Below are positions 42,839-53,691 of a stretch of 64,000 nucleotides of DNA, one piece after another. Origin of the DNA: Fibrobacter succinogenes (GTDB lineage: Bacteria > Fibrobacterota > Fibrobacteria > Fibrobacterales > Fibrobacteraceae); the NCBI GenBank assembly GCA_902762305.1, contig CACWNW010000025.1, positions 1-64,000 on the forward strand. Direction: 5' to 3'. Position 1 is the first letter of the stretch. Each line of letters begins with the position of its first letter. The notes under the pieces are model-generated. The model made no database searches. It was not told the origin of the DNA and saw nothing but the letters and a program-made list of their open reading frames with translations. The position numbers and the translations under genes are program-made.

Positions 42839-43633
42839 ATGAATCCATTCAACAAGAGCAATCTTTCCGCATTTCTTACTTTGTTTGCTTCCGTTGCCAG
42901 CACATCCGCTTTTGCCAACACTTGCACAGACGCTGTTTTCAAAGAGATTGCTGGTTACTACATGATTGAAGATAGCGGACTCCAATTAGATTCCGCCATC
43001 TCGCCAAATTTTTACAATCAAACATACACATACTCCAATGGCAAAGTGAGCAGAAGCCAATTTTTCGAAAAAGAAAGCGGCTCGACCTCCACCATGAATT
43101 ACTATTGGAACAAAGATGAAAGCGCCTTGACAAAACAGGGTATCGAATATTTCATGAAGGATTCCACCTCAGGAGATACCACATTTATTTTCGAGAATTA
43201 TTATGTCCTAGGAGTCATGGGACATCAAAAGACCATAAAGGTAACGAGTCAATCCGCAAGCATCCTGACAAAAGATCTGGATTTCGGTCAAGAAAATTTC
43301 GAGGAAATCATCAACAAGGGCGATACCGTCATCATCAACAGATACTCCGGGAAAGACAACTCGACAGCGCTCTCCAATACAGAATTCTATGTAAGCGATA
43401 CGGAAAATACCAAATGTCTTGAACTGAACAAAAATGGAACAATCGCCAATACAATCACTTACGAACCCATGAACGACGGCTATTCGTTGTCATTTTATTC
43501 CGATGGATTCATAACGATACATTATTATTCAAAACCCGAAGGAACAACTTCTATCCGCAAAACGGTAAAGCGCATCAAAATCGCACCCAAAGCCCACTAC
43601 TTCGACCTGCTAGGCAGGCACATTAGTCATTAG
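42839..43633 (+). CDS. Secreted protein of unknown function, paralogue with repeat-derived C-terminus
   Basis: 264 residues. Signal peptide ends near AFA-NT; CTDAVF after it, as in its upstream paralogue. The body matches the paralogue in layout (TYSNGKVSRSQFFEKESG, YYWNKDESALTKQGIEYFMKD). The end IRKTVKRIKIAPKAHYFDLLGR is shared, but the last residues and the stop codon are supplied by a CATTAGT tandem repeat, which may have replaced an original tail. AAAGGAGGG precedes the ATG. Confidence 0.72.
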   Translation: MNPFNKSNLSAFLTLFASVASTSAFANTCTDAVFKEIAGYYMIEDSGLQLDSAISPNFYNQTYTYSNGKVSRSQFFEKESGSTSTMNYYWNKDESALTKQGIEYFMKDSTSGDTTFIFENYYVLGVMGHQKTIKVTSQSASILTKDLDFGQENFEEIINKGDTVIINRYSGKDNSTALSNTEFYVSDTENTKCLELNKNGTIANTITYEPMNDGYSLSFYSDGFITIHYYSKPEGTTSIRKTVKRIKIAPKAHYFDLLGRHISH

Positions 43634-43684
43634 TCATTAGTCATTAGTCATTGGTCAAAGGTTGTTCGTCAATAGTTATTGGTG
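43621..43684. repeat. Tandem repeat element E5 (CATTAGT heptamers)
   Basis: Four and a half ATTAGTC units in direct order, then ATTGGTC and a looser AATAGTTATTGG half. It starts inside the end of the preceding gene and matches the arm units of E1 and E3. Confidence 0.8.
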
Positions 43685-43733
43685 AATATAATTTTACGGA
43701 TGTAGCACGTTAACTTTTTCTAGATTCATTCAC

Positions 43734-44591
43734 ATGAGCAAGCTTCAAAAATACAACCGAATCATCTTTGCGGTTATTTCCATCCCCACTCTCATCGCAA
43801 TGGCGGGAATCGCATTCCTCATCATTTGCGAAGTTCTCCCTAAAAGTCACCCAGAATTCGACCAGAACAAGGGCGTCATTTCAAAAACCGAAGCCGAAAA
43901 GAACGCAAGCAAAGAAGAGTACAACCAGTACATCTCTTACGATCACATGTTCGTCCTGAACTCCGAGCAGCAGGAATTTGTCATCCCCGTGACGGCAAGA
44001 ACAATGGAAAAGAAGGAGCGCTGGACGGAACGTTATAGAATGAATGAAGGAAGTGTCGCTGAAGTCGTTTTCGACAACAGCGACAACAACAGCTTTTCAA
44101 CAAGCGGAGAAAAGCAACCCGAAAAAAAGCCGGACACAACATACCTCGCGGCATTTTATAACAACTATTTTGTCAATCTCGTGTACGAAAATGCAGCCAG
44201 GAAAATTCACAGGACATTGATAAAGGAACGTTTCACCGGCTGGGAACTGAACTACATCCGCATCGGCTCAAAGCGTTACCTAGCTTTCATCGGGACCTCG
44301 ACCGATTCTAACGACGACGGCTACTTGAACGACCTAGACAATGGACGTTTTTATCTATATGACATAGATGCGGACGACATGAAAGAGGTTATAATTCCGA
44401 ACATGGAGATTTTGCACTACCACCTGATGAAAAATACATCGTACTTGATTTTTGATGTAAAAGACACAAAACGCCCAGAATCGCACAAGAACGAGCAGTT
44501 CATGTACCGCTACGACATCAACACGGGAAAGTACGAAGACGTCATCCCCGAAGAAGAAAAGAATCTACATTTGAAACTGATAATGAAATAA
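43734..44591 (+). CDS. Single-pass membrane-anchored protein of unknown function
   Basis: 285 residues. One N-terminal helix (IIFAVISIPTLIAMAGIAFLIICEVL) and a large extracytoplasmic part. GSKRYLAFIGTSTDSNDDGYLNDLDNGRFYLYDID looks like a calcium-loop or propeller blade segment (DxNxDGxxxxxD). No family recognised. Followed by a zinc-ribbon membrane protein 25 bp downstream. Confidence 0.65.
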   Translation: MSKLQKYNRIIFAVISIPTLIAMAGIAFLIICEVLPKSHPEFDQNKGVISKTEAEKNASKEEYNQYISYDHMFVLNSEQQEFVIPVTARTMEKKERWTERYRMNEGSVAEVVFDNSDNNSFSTSGEKQPEKKPDTTYLAAFYNNYFVNLVYENAARKIHRTLIKERFTGWELNYIRIGSKRYLAFIGTSTDSNDDGYLNDLDNGRFYLYDIDADDMKEVIIPNMEILHYHLMKNTSYLIFDVKDTKRPESHKNEQFMYRYDINTGKYEDVIPEEEKNLHLKLIMK

Positions 44592-44616
44592 CCACCCACA
44601 CTCCCTATTGTCCACT

Positions 44617-44883
44617 ATGATCTGTCCTCATTGCGGCGCCGAACTGAAAAATGGCGCGACCTTCTGCCCGCATTGCGGGAGCGACGCCGATACCGGCTGG
44701 AAGGACGGCGGGGAGTTTTCCGACCTCGAAACTCCCGACTACGACGAAATTCTCGAGAATGAATTCGGGGACGACCCGGACAGCCCTTACGCCAAGAAGA
44801 AAGACAAACGCTTCGGCGGAATTGTCGGCACAATCGCGGCCGTGGTTGTAGCACTCGCTTTTATCGCCGCGATGGTGTTATAG
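44617..44883 (+). CDS. Zinc-ribbon membrane protein
   Basis: 88 residues. N-terminal zinc ribbon MICPHCGAELKNGATFCPHCG (two CPHCG knuckles), an acidic linker, and a C-terminal transmembrane helix (GGIVGTIAAVVVALAFIAAMVL). A TTG three codons upstream is possible, but the ATG is preferred. This layout is common in small tail-anchored bacterial proteins with unknown roles. Confidence 0.75.
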   Translation: MICPHCGAELKNGATFCPHCGSDADTGWKDGGEFSDLETPDYDEILENEFGDDPDSPYAKKKDKRFGGIVGTIAAVVVALAFIAAMVL

Positions 44884-44899
44884 GCCAAAATTTTTCTAA

Positions 44900-46639
<1,740 letters not shown>

Positions 46640-46660
46640 TCACCCACGCTAATTAAAAAT

Positions 46661-46692
46661 TTAATGCGACCAATCAACTTTGGCCGCATTTT
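46661..46692. terminator. Terminator between thiC and the diguanylate cyclase gene
   Basis: ATGCGaCCAA / TTGGcCGCAT stem with TTTTT on the plus strand; convergent genes share it. Confidence 0.75.
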
Positions 46693-46693
46693 T

Positions 46694-47821
46694 CTATCTA
46701 TTCAACTTTTCCTTGTAAAGCGCCTCGTCAGCACGCGAGAACAAGTCGATTACCGTCTCGGAACGGCCTCGGCTCGCAGCATACCCGATGCTCACGCTAA
46801 GCGAATACGGGAGCGAAGCGGATGTCCGCGCCAGGTCGTCCTTCACGGTCTTGCGCAACGCATCGGCCTCGGCATCGTTCGCGAGGAAGGCGACCAGATT
46901 GAATTCGTCGCCACCAAAACGCGAGATAAAGCAGCCCAGCGGTCCGCAGACACGCTTGAGCACATCAGCCACCATGTTGAGCGCGCTATCGCCCTCGGCA
47001 TGCCCGTAGGTATCGTTGATTCCCTTGAACTTGTCCAGGTCGAGCACAAAGAGATAGACCTTCTTGTTCTCGGTATACTGCCCAATTTTCGAATCGAGGA
47101 AGGTATTGAGCTGGTTCCTGTTGTTGAGTTTGGTAAGCGGGTCCGTCGATATCATGCGGGACTGCATTTCGAGGAAAACGAACAAAGCCGAAATAACCAT
47201 CGCGTACACGGAATAAGGAGCAGATTCTGGAGTACATTCCATACCCAGACCTAACAACGGGAGAAGCCCGAACATGGCAAGCGAGAAATAAAGCACGCGA
47301 TCCGAGAAATACCGCTTGAGCGGGATGCGGTACCCGGCTAGGATACACGCAAAGACCATATAAATACCGCAACACGCGACATAAACGAGGTAGTACGGGC
47401 CCCGCGACAGGACATTGTTTTCATCGACACTCCACACCCACCCGAACTTGATGCTTCCGGCCACAAGCGCAATCGCAAAAATGCCCGGCAAAGCAATCAG
47501 GGACATCATGCGACGGTCCCTCCAGAAGCGGAGCTGCATGTTGTAACCCACGAACCGCAGCCACTGGAAATACAGCATCACATTGACAACATGGAAAACA
47601 GAAACCATGATACAGGTCGTCACCTCAGAACCGGCGAATACCACGCCATTCTGCGCGATCTTGGCTATATCCATGACAAGCATAAGAATTATCATCACGA
47701 AAACATGCGTCAAGATGGTCTGGTTCGTAAGGCGGCTCAGACTCGTTCGGAGCGCAACGAGCATCACCACGAGGACCGCGATGCAGAACAAATTAGTTTC
47801 TATGTAACCGAACATCTCCAT
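46694..47821 (-). CDS. Membrane diguanylate cyclase (GGDEF)
   Basis: 375 residues. Six or seven N-terminal transmembrane helices (about 1-205), then a GGDEF domain: DPLTKLNNRNQLNTFL, LDLDKFKGINDTYGH, SRFGGDEFNLVAFL. The catalytic motif is intact, so c-di-GMP synthesis is likely. The inhibitory RxxD site five residues before GGDEF is absent (PLGC). It lies 5 bp after a paralogous gene of the same design. Confidence 0.92.
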   Translation of the reverse strand: MEMFGYIETNLFCIAVLVVMLVALRTSLSRLTNQTILTHVFVMIILMLVMDIAKIAQNGVVFAGSEVTTCIMVSVFHVVNVMLYFQWLRFVGYNMQLRFWRDRRMMSLIALPGIFAIALVAGSIKFGWVWSVDENNVLSRGPYYLVYVACCGIYMVFACILAGYRIPLKRYFSDRVLYFSLAMFGLLPLLGLGMECTPESAPYSVYAMVISALFVFLEMQSRMISTDPLTKLNNRNQLNTFLDSKIGQYTENKKVYLFVLDLDKFKGINDTYGHAEGDSALNMVADVLKRVCGPLGCFISRFGGDEFNLVAFLANDAEADALRKTVKDDLARTSASLPYSLSVSIGYAASRGRSETVIDLFSRADEALYKEKLNR

Positions 47822-47826
47822 TTCCG

Positions 47827-48957
47827 CTACCGTTCCGCATGTTTCCGTTTCTTGATTTTGTAAAGCGAGGCATCGGCCCTGTTCAACAGGCTTTCTTCTG
47901 TTTCCCCTTCCCTGAGCGCAGCATACCCGACGCTCATCGAAAGCGTGTACAGGAGCGGCTTCGAACTTTCAACCAGCCTCTTTTCGAGTTGATCGCAAAG
48001 TTCATCGGCGGCAGCGTTGTCCGGAAGGTTCGCGAAGACGACGAACTCGTCACCGCCATAGCGCGAGATGAAATGCCCACGCGGGCCACAGACGCTTTTC
48101 AGCACCGAAGCCACGACGATAAGCGCATTGTCCCCCTCCATGTGGCCATAGGTATCATTTATGCTCTTGAACTTGTCCAGGTCGACAATAAACTGATAGA
48201 GCCTCTTGCCCGGGATTTCCTGCTTGAAGTGAGAACTCAGGTAGATACTGGCCTGGTTCCTGTTGTTGAGGCGCGTCAGAGGGTCGACAGAAATCATTTC
48301 GCGCTGGATTTCGAGGAACACGATAATGAGTCCGAGAGTCGCCCCCGTACAGAAAACCGAAATTCCCGTAAACTGCGCCTGCAGGCACTGCGATATGAAG
48401 GGCAGGAACCCGAGTGCAGAAATCGCGTAGAGCTTGTTCCTGTTCAAGAGGTCACGCTGCCGCTTGATGGTGAACACCGCTACAAGCAGGGAATAGACCA
48501 AGTAGATGAACATGACGGTCACCTGGATGAACAGCAGGCTCCCGCGATGGTAATGGTTATCGGCGTCGATGGTGAAATACCAGCCCGTCTTGATGGAAAC
48601 AATCGAAAGCACGACTTCCACGACCATGGGCAGCGCAAACAGGACCTTGAAGACTTTTCCTGAAAAACGCTGGCTCCCGGAAAGAATCAGGGAATAGCGG
48701 CTCCAATAATAGCAAAGGATTCCACACTGCGCGAAGTAGGCCGCATTGATAAGGTAGTTCAGCAGGCGGGCACCGGTATACGTGGCACCATCCAGAAGCA
48801 CCCAAAGAACATCGAGCGAAAACAGGAGCTGCGTATGGAAGCAGAGCCTGTAGAATGTCTTGCGGTCAGTCTCATGCATCACGCCACGGCAAACCATGAA
48901 CATCAGCATGATGATCATTATTGCGCATAACAGATTTATGGTAACGTACAAAGACAT
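47827..48957 (-). CDS. Membrane diguanylate cyclase (GGDEF)
   Basis: 376 residues from the ATG preceded by GGGGATGGG; an upstream in-frame ATG was rejected. Same design as the downstream gene: N-terminal multi-helix membrane sensor, then DPLTRLNNRNQASIYL, VDLDKFKSINDTYGHMEGDNA and SRYGGDEFVVFANL. No RxxD inhibitory site (PRGH). The tandem pair probably arose by duplication and differs mostly in the sensor half. Confidence 0.92.
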   Translation of the reverse strand: MSLYVTINLLCAIMIIMLMFMVCRGVMHETDRKTFYRLCFHTQLLFSLDVLWVLLDGATYTGARLLNYLINAAYFAQCGILCYYWSRYSLILSGSQRFSGKVFKVLFALPMVVEVVLSIVSIKTGWYFTIDADNHYHRGSLLFIQVTVMFIYLVYSLLVAVFTIKRQRDLLNRNKLYAISALGFLPFISQCLQAQFTGISVFCTGATLGLIIVFLEIQREMISVDPLTRLNNRNQASIYLSSHFKQEIPGKRLYQFIVDLDKFKSINDTYGHMEGDNALIVVASVLKSVCGPRGHFISRYGGDEFVVFANLPDNAAADELCDQLEKRLVESSKPLLYTLSMSVGYAALREGETEESLLNRADASLYKIKKRKHAER

Positions 48958-49142
48958 CCGGTCCCATCCCCGCTTAACATTAAAATAATAATTAAATATA
49001 TTTCTTGTCAGTCGATATCGCACATTTTTACCCTACAAACTGGCAAACTCGGGGGCGGGTGTTAGCGAAATCACATCTTGTGAGGAATGGTCTAAAAAAA
49101 TTTTTTCTTTTTTTATTTATCTTTTCGAAAAAAGGAGTAAAA

Positions 49143-50684
49143 ATGGTCATTACCGTATTTATCCTGTACCTGCTGATGATGCTCGGTATCGGATTCTACT
49201 TTTCCAAGAAGGCGAACAGCCTGAACGCCTACTACCTGGGCAACCGCGGCATGAACAAGTGGGTGGTCGCGATGTCCGCCCAGGCCTCCGACATGAGCGG
49301 CTGGCTTTTGATGGGCCTCCCGGGCGCTATCTTCGTGAGCGGTTTCTCCGAAGCGTGGATTGGCATCGGCCTCGTCATCGGCACATACCTCAACTGGAAA
49401 ATCGTGGGCCGCAGGCTCCGCAAGTACAGCCACTTCTGCGGCGACTCCATCACGCTCCCCGACTTCTTTGCGAACCGCTTCCGCGACAACAAGGGAATCA
49501 TCCGCGTCATCGCCTCGATTTTCATTCTCGCGTTCTTCCTGTTCTACACGGTTTCGGGCTTTGTAGCTAGCGCTAAACTCTTCGGCACCATCTTCGGCAT
49601 GAACTACACCACGGGCCTTATCATCGGTGCGGTCGTCGTGGTGAGCTACACCTTCATGGGCGGTTTCTTCGCCGTGTGCTGGACGGACTTTATCCAGGCG
49701 ACCATGATGCTCATTGCCGTCATCGCCATTCCCTCGATTATCATGGCCGGTTCGGGCGGTTTTGCGGCCACCATGGACGCCGTGAACGCACAGAATCCCT
49801 ACCTGATGAGCCTGTTCACGAACGCCACCACAGGCAAGTCCATCGGCCTGATTGCGTTGATTTCTAGCCTCGCGTGGGGCCTCGGCTACTTCGGCATGCC
49901 GCACATCCTGGTGCGCTTCATGAGCATCAAGAACGCCGAAGACATCAAGTTCTCCCGCCGCGTCGCCATGACCTGGGTCACCATCTGCCTCGGTGCCGCC
50001 ATCATGATCGCCATCCTCGGACGCTACTACGTAGAAGCGAACGGCATTACCGTCGCCGACCCGGAACGCATCTTCATGATTCTTTGCCAGACTCTCTGCC
50101 ACCCGGCTGTCGCCGCCATTCTCATGGCTGCCATCCTTGCCGCCATCATGAGTACCGCCGACTCGCAGCTGCTGGTTTCGGCTTCTGCATTCAGTAACGA
50201 CCTCTACAAGCACCTGTTCCGCAAGAATGCGAGCAACAAGGAAGTCATGTGGGTGAGCCGCGGCGTGGTCGTGCTCATCACGATTGTCGCAGTCATCGTC
50301 GCCATGCAGGGCGCCCCGAGCGCTGACGGCGTCAAGCAGGGCAAGAGCTTCCTCGACGTGGTGATGAGCCTTGTGAGCTTCGCCTGGGGCGGCTTCGGTG
50401 CGACCTTCGGCCCGATTATGCTCCTTGCCCTGTTCTGGAAGCGTACCACGCTTCCGGGCGCCATCGCGGGCATGCTCGTCGGCGGCATCACAACGTTCGT
50501 TTGGAAGTTCTACCTCTCCGGATTCTCCGCTGAAATCTTCCAGATCTACGAACTCGTGCCCGGCTTCGTGCTCAGTTTCGCGACCATCGTAATCGTAAGC
50601 CTCTGCACCAAGGCCCCGAGCAAAGAAATCCAAGACGAGTTCGATGCTGTTGAACACACTCGCCTGAGCGATATGAAGCTGTAA
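49143..50684 (+). CDS. putP: Sodium/proline symporter
   Basis: 513-residue sodium:solute symporter (SSF), about 13 helices. NRGMNKWVVAMSAQASDMSGWLLMGLPGA contains the PutP sodium-site Ser/Asp positions; GYFGMPHILVRFMSI and AAIMSTADSQLL are typical for PutP. Proline is the usual substrate; other amino acids cannot be excluded. AAAGGAG lies 6 nt before the ATG; a longer reading was rejected. Confidence 0.92.
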   Translation: MVITVFILYLLMMLGIGFYFSKKANSLNAYYLGNRGMNKWVVAMSAQASDMSGWLLMGLPGAIFVSGFSEAWIGIGLVIGTYLNWKIVGRRLRKYSHFCGDSITLPDFFANRFRDNKGIIRVIASIFILAFFLFYTVSGFVASAKLFGTIFGMNYTTGLIIGAVVVVSYTFMGGFFAVCWTDFIQATMMLIAVIAIPSIIMAGSGGFAATMDAVNAQNPYLMSLFTNATTGKSIGLIALISSLAWGLGYFGMPHILVRFMSIKNAEDIKFSRRVAMTWVTICLGAAIMIAILGRYYVEANGITVADPERIFMILCQTLCHPAVAAILMAAILAAIMSTADSQLLVSASAFSNDLYKHLFRKNASNKEVMWVSRGVVVLITIVAVIVAMQGAPSADGVKQGKSFLDVVMSLVSFAWGGFGATFGPIMLLALFWKRTTLPGAIAGMLVGGITTFVWKFYLSGFSAEIFQIYELVPGFVLSFATIVIVSLCTKAPSKEIQDEFDAVEHTRLSDMKL

Positions 50685-50715
50685 TTCAATTGGCGCTTGA
50701 GCGCTGCGAAAGTAC

Positions 50716-50745
50716 AAAAAAGGCCTGCTCACAAGCAGGTCTTTT
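50716..50745. terminator. putP terminator
   Basis: AAAAAAGGCCTGCT-caca-AGCAGGTCTTTT hairpin; symmetrical A and T tracts allow use in both directions. Confidence 0.85.
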
Positions 50746-50791
50746 CATTTTCCAGGGATCATCCCGTATGGGGATTGCGTTTCTGCCAAGC

Positions 50792-51697
50792 TTACTCGAC
50801 ATCCTTAATCGTGCAGTCCATGGACACGCCCGCCTGTGAGGTAATCGTGCTGTCGGTACCCACAGAATAGATGAACATCGAAAGCGATGCATCCTCTTCG
50901 CGTAACGGGAGCATCAGCAACGTGGAGCGCTGGATATCGTAATGACCTTCATGCTTGTTCACCACATTGTCGCCGACCGAAGTTTCATAGGCGTACGAAC
51001 TATCGAGGAATTTAAAAATCTTCGTAGAATCGCCGTCGGTGCATTCATAAATCTTGTTCTGAATCACTTCGGCCTTGGAGACTTTGCCCTTCTGGACAGC
51101 GACGCTAGCCTTGATGGCTTCGCTATAATCGCCACCGTCTACAGAGTACAGAATTATGTCGTCTTCATCGGCATTGTCGGCGTCTTTGACGACGAACGAC
51201 ATTTTGAAGCCTTCGTTCACTTTTTCCACAATCTTTTTGGCGGCATCGGTTTCGCTATACTGCACGCCGCTATTGCCCTTTTCAATACTCACCACGCCAC
51301 CTGCAAAATCCGTATAGGTGACCACCCACAATTCGTCCGGAATGCGGAAAGCCATAAGTCCCTGCTTGCGGCCAGTAGAAAGGTAAACGGTCTGGTCAAA
51401 CAGCTTGAGTTCCATATTCTTCAGCAGGTCTTCCAGTTTCGCGATGCGGGCACCTTCCGGAACCACAACAACAAACGAAGACGAGGATTCCGGCGCTTCG
51501 CTAGACGAGGATTTTTCATCGCTCACGCTCGATGACGACTTTTCTTCCTTCTTGGACGACGAAGACTTGTCGGAGGATTTTTCAGAAGAAGAAGATTCTT
51601 CGGAAGATGGGTCAACAGAAGTGGAAGAACTGTCGTCGCCGCAAGCAGCAAACATAAACGCCGACGAAATCAAGAGAGCAAGAAATCTATACTTCAT
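50792..51697 (-). CDS. Ser-rich-linker lipoprotein of unknown function
   Basis: 301 residues. Lipobox FAAC (about 16-19), then some 55 residues of Ser/Glu/Lys linker with SSSS blocks, a pattern frequent in Fibrobacter surface lipoproteins. The globular part (about 80-301) has strands such as VYLSTGRKQGLMAFRIPDELWVVTYTD and two Cys (YECTDG; MDCTIKD). No family recognised. A TATATTTA box ends 5 nt before the ATG. Confidence 0.72.
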   Translation of the reverse strand: MKYRFLALLISSAFMFAACGDDSSSTSVDPSSEESSSSEKSSDKSSSSKKEEKSSSSVSDEKSSSSEAPESSSSFVVVVPEGARIAKLEDLLKNMELKLFDQTVYLSTGRKQGLMAFRIPDELWVVTYTDFAGGVVSIEKGNSGVQYSETDAAKKIVEKVNEGFKMSFVVKDADNADEDDIILYSVDGGDYSEAIKASVAVQKGKVSKAEVIQNKIYECTDGDSTKIFKFLDSSYAYETSVGDNVVNKHEGHYDIQRSTLLMLPLREEDASLSMFIYSVGTDSTITSQAGVSMDCTIKDVE

Positions 51698-52020
51698 GTT
51701 CTTAAATATAGATTATCGAGAAAACGCTTTCAATAAAAAAAAAAGTCTTTCGGAAATCAATTTGCAAATGATTCGCATTTTTACAGACCAAACAACCATC
51801 TTAGCGGCATTTGGTCTGCCGACTTTTAGTTTGTTCATGCTATTTCAGGCATTTTTCAGGACTTTTGCCCCCGAAAGCATCCTCAGAAACTCGTTTTCTG
51901 GAGCAAAAAGCATATTTTTCGCCTAAAATCGTTTAATTTGAACAAAATCATACAGACCAAACCGCGACAAAAGCCCCATTTAGTCTGCTATTTCGCCCAA
52001 AAGCAACGTTTGCTCCGCCT
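51698..52020. other. Gene-free AT-rich stretch with two 35-bp hairpin motifs
   Basis: No supported gene. It contains two copies of a 35-bp imperfect palindrome CAGACCAAAC ... GCnnCATTTrGTCTG (51784-51818 and 51953-51987), 169 bp apart. Otherwise nothing recognised. Confidence 0.6.
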
Positions 52021-52290
52021 GACGAACGAGCGGTCGATTCGTGAACAACAAAGCCCTCGGGCGTTAACCCAGGGCGGTTGCGAGAGCACTTTGACCACTT
52101 AGCGCTTTAGCGCTTACGTGGGCATGGTCCCCCTTGCGGGGAGAGTGAGAAACCGGAGGTCTCGACACCCTAAACGACGAACGAGCGGTCGATTCGTGAG
52201 CAACAAAGCCCTCGGGCGTTAACCGAGGGCGGTTGCGAGAGCGAGTGAGAAACCGGAGGTCTCGACACCCTAAACGACGAACGAGCGGTC
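52021..52290. repeat. Tandem intergenic repeat containing stem-loops P3 and P4
   Basis: A 100-bp unit (52176-52275) begins GACGAACGAGCGGTCGATTC and holds GTGAGCAACAAA, stem GCCCTCGG/CCGAGGGC and GGTTGCGAGAGCGAG. The preceding copy (52021-52175) is the same unit with about 55 extra bases that carry two small hairpins. A third, partial copy (52276-52290) follows. P3 and P4 share flanks with P1 and P2. Confidence 0.85.
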
Positions 52291-52299
52291 TTAAAAAGA

Positions 52300-52328
52300 G
52301 AACCCGCCGCACATAGCGACGGGTTTCT
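52300..52328 (-). terminator. gap terminator
   Basis: On the minus strand AACCCGTCGC-tatgt-GCGGCGGGTT followed by CTCTTTTT. Confidence 0.8.
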
Positions 52329-52410
52329 GTAAAAGTTTCAAGCGGAAGCGCGGAAATCAAGTTGCCCGAAGGCTGTTACGTCCGCGCCACTAGCGCTTTA
52401 CCGAAATCAA

Positions 52411-53431
<1,021 letters not shown>

Positions 53432-53464
53432 CTAGCCACCTTCAGGGTGGTGCTTTGCTGGCGA

Positions 53465-53472
53465 CAAAGATA
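53465..53472 (-). promoter_or_regulatory. Promoter box of gap
   Basis: TATCTTTG on the minus strand, a match to TAnnTTTG, with about 63 nt of leader and a GGATCC-containing ribosome-binding region before the ATG. Confidence 0.45.
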
Positions 53473-53691
53473 CAAAAAACAGGGGTCTTTGTGTAGTCGG
53501 AAGATGAAAAAACGGTTTTTTAGCCCCCGTGCCCCCCCGAAAACCGCCCTCGACCGGCAGGGGCGGTTCGCCACCCGCGAAGTCCCCGAAACCCGCCCCG
53601 CGCAAAAATAATTTTACCATCAAAACAGCATATTCCACCAGGGAATAAAAAATACAGGGCGGAAGCAAATCGTTTTTGTATTTTTGCTCCC

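Noticed and set aside
43621-43684. CRISPR-like tandem repeats
   Set aside because: Seven-base units in direct contact, no spacers and no cas genes.
49113-50732. A 539-codon open frame antisense to putP
   Set aside because: Highly charged His/Asp/Glu-rich translation typical of antisense to a membrane protein; the sense strand is PutP.
51405-51926. A 173-codon open frame on the plus strand at the lipoprotein gene
   Set aside because: Mostly antisense to the Ser-rich linker; no ribosome-binding site and no supporting domain.
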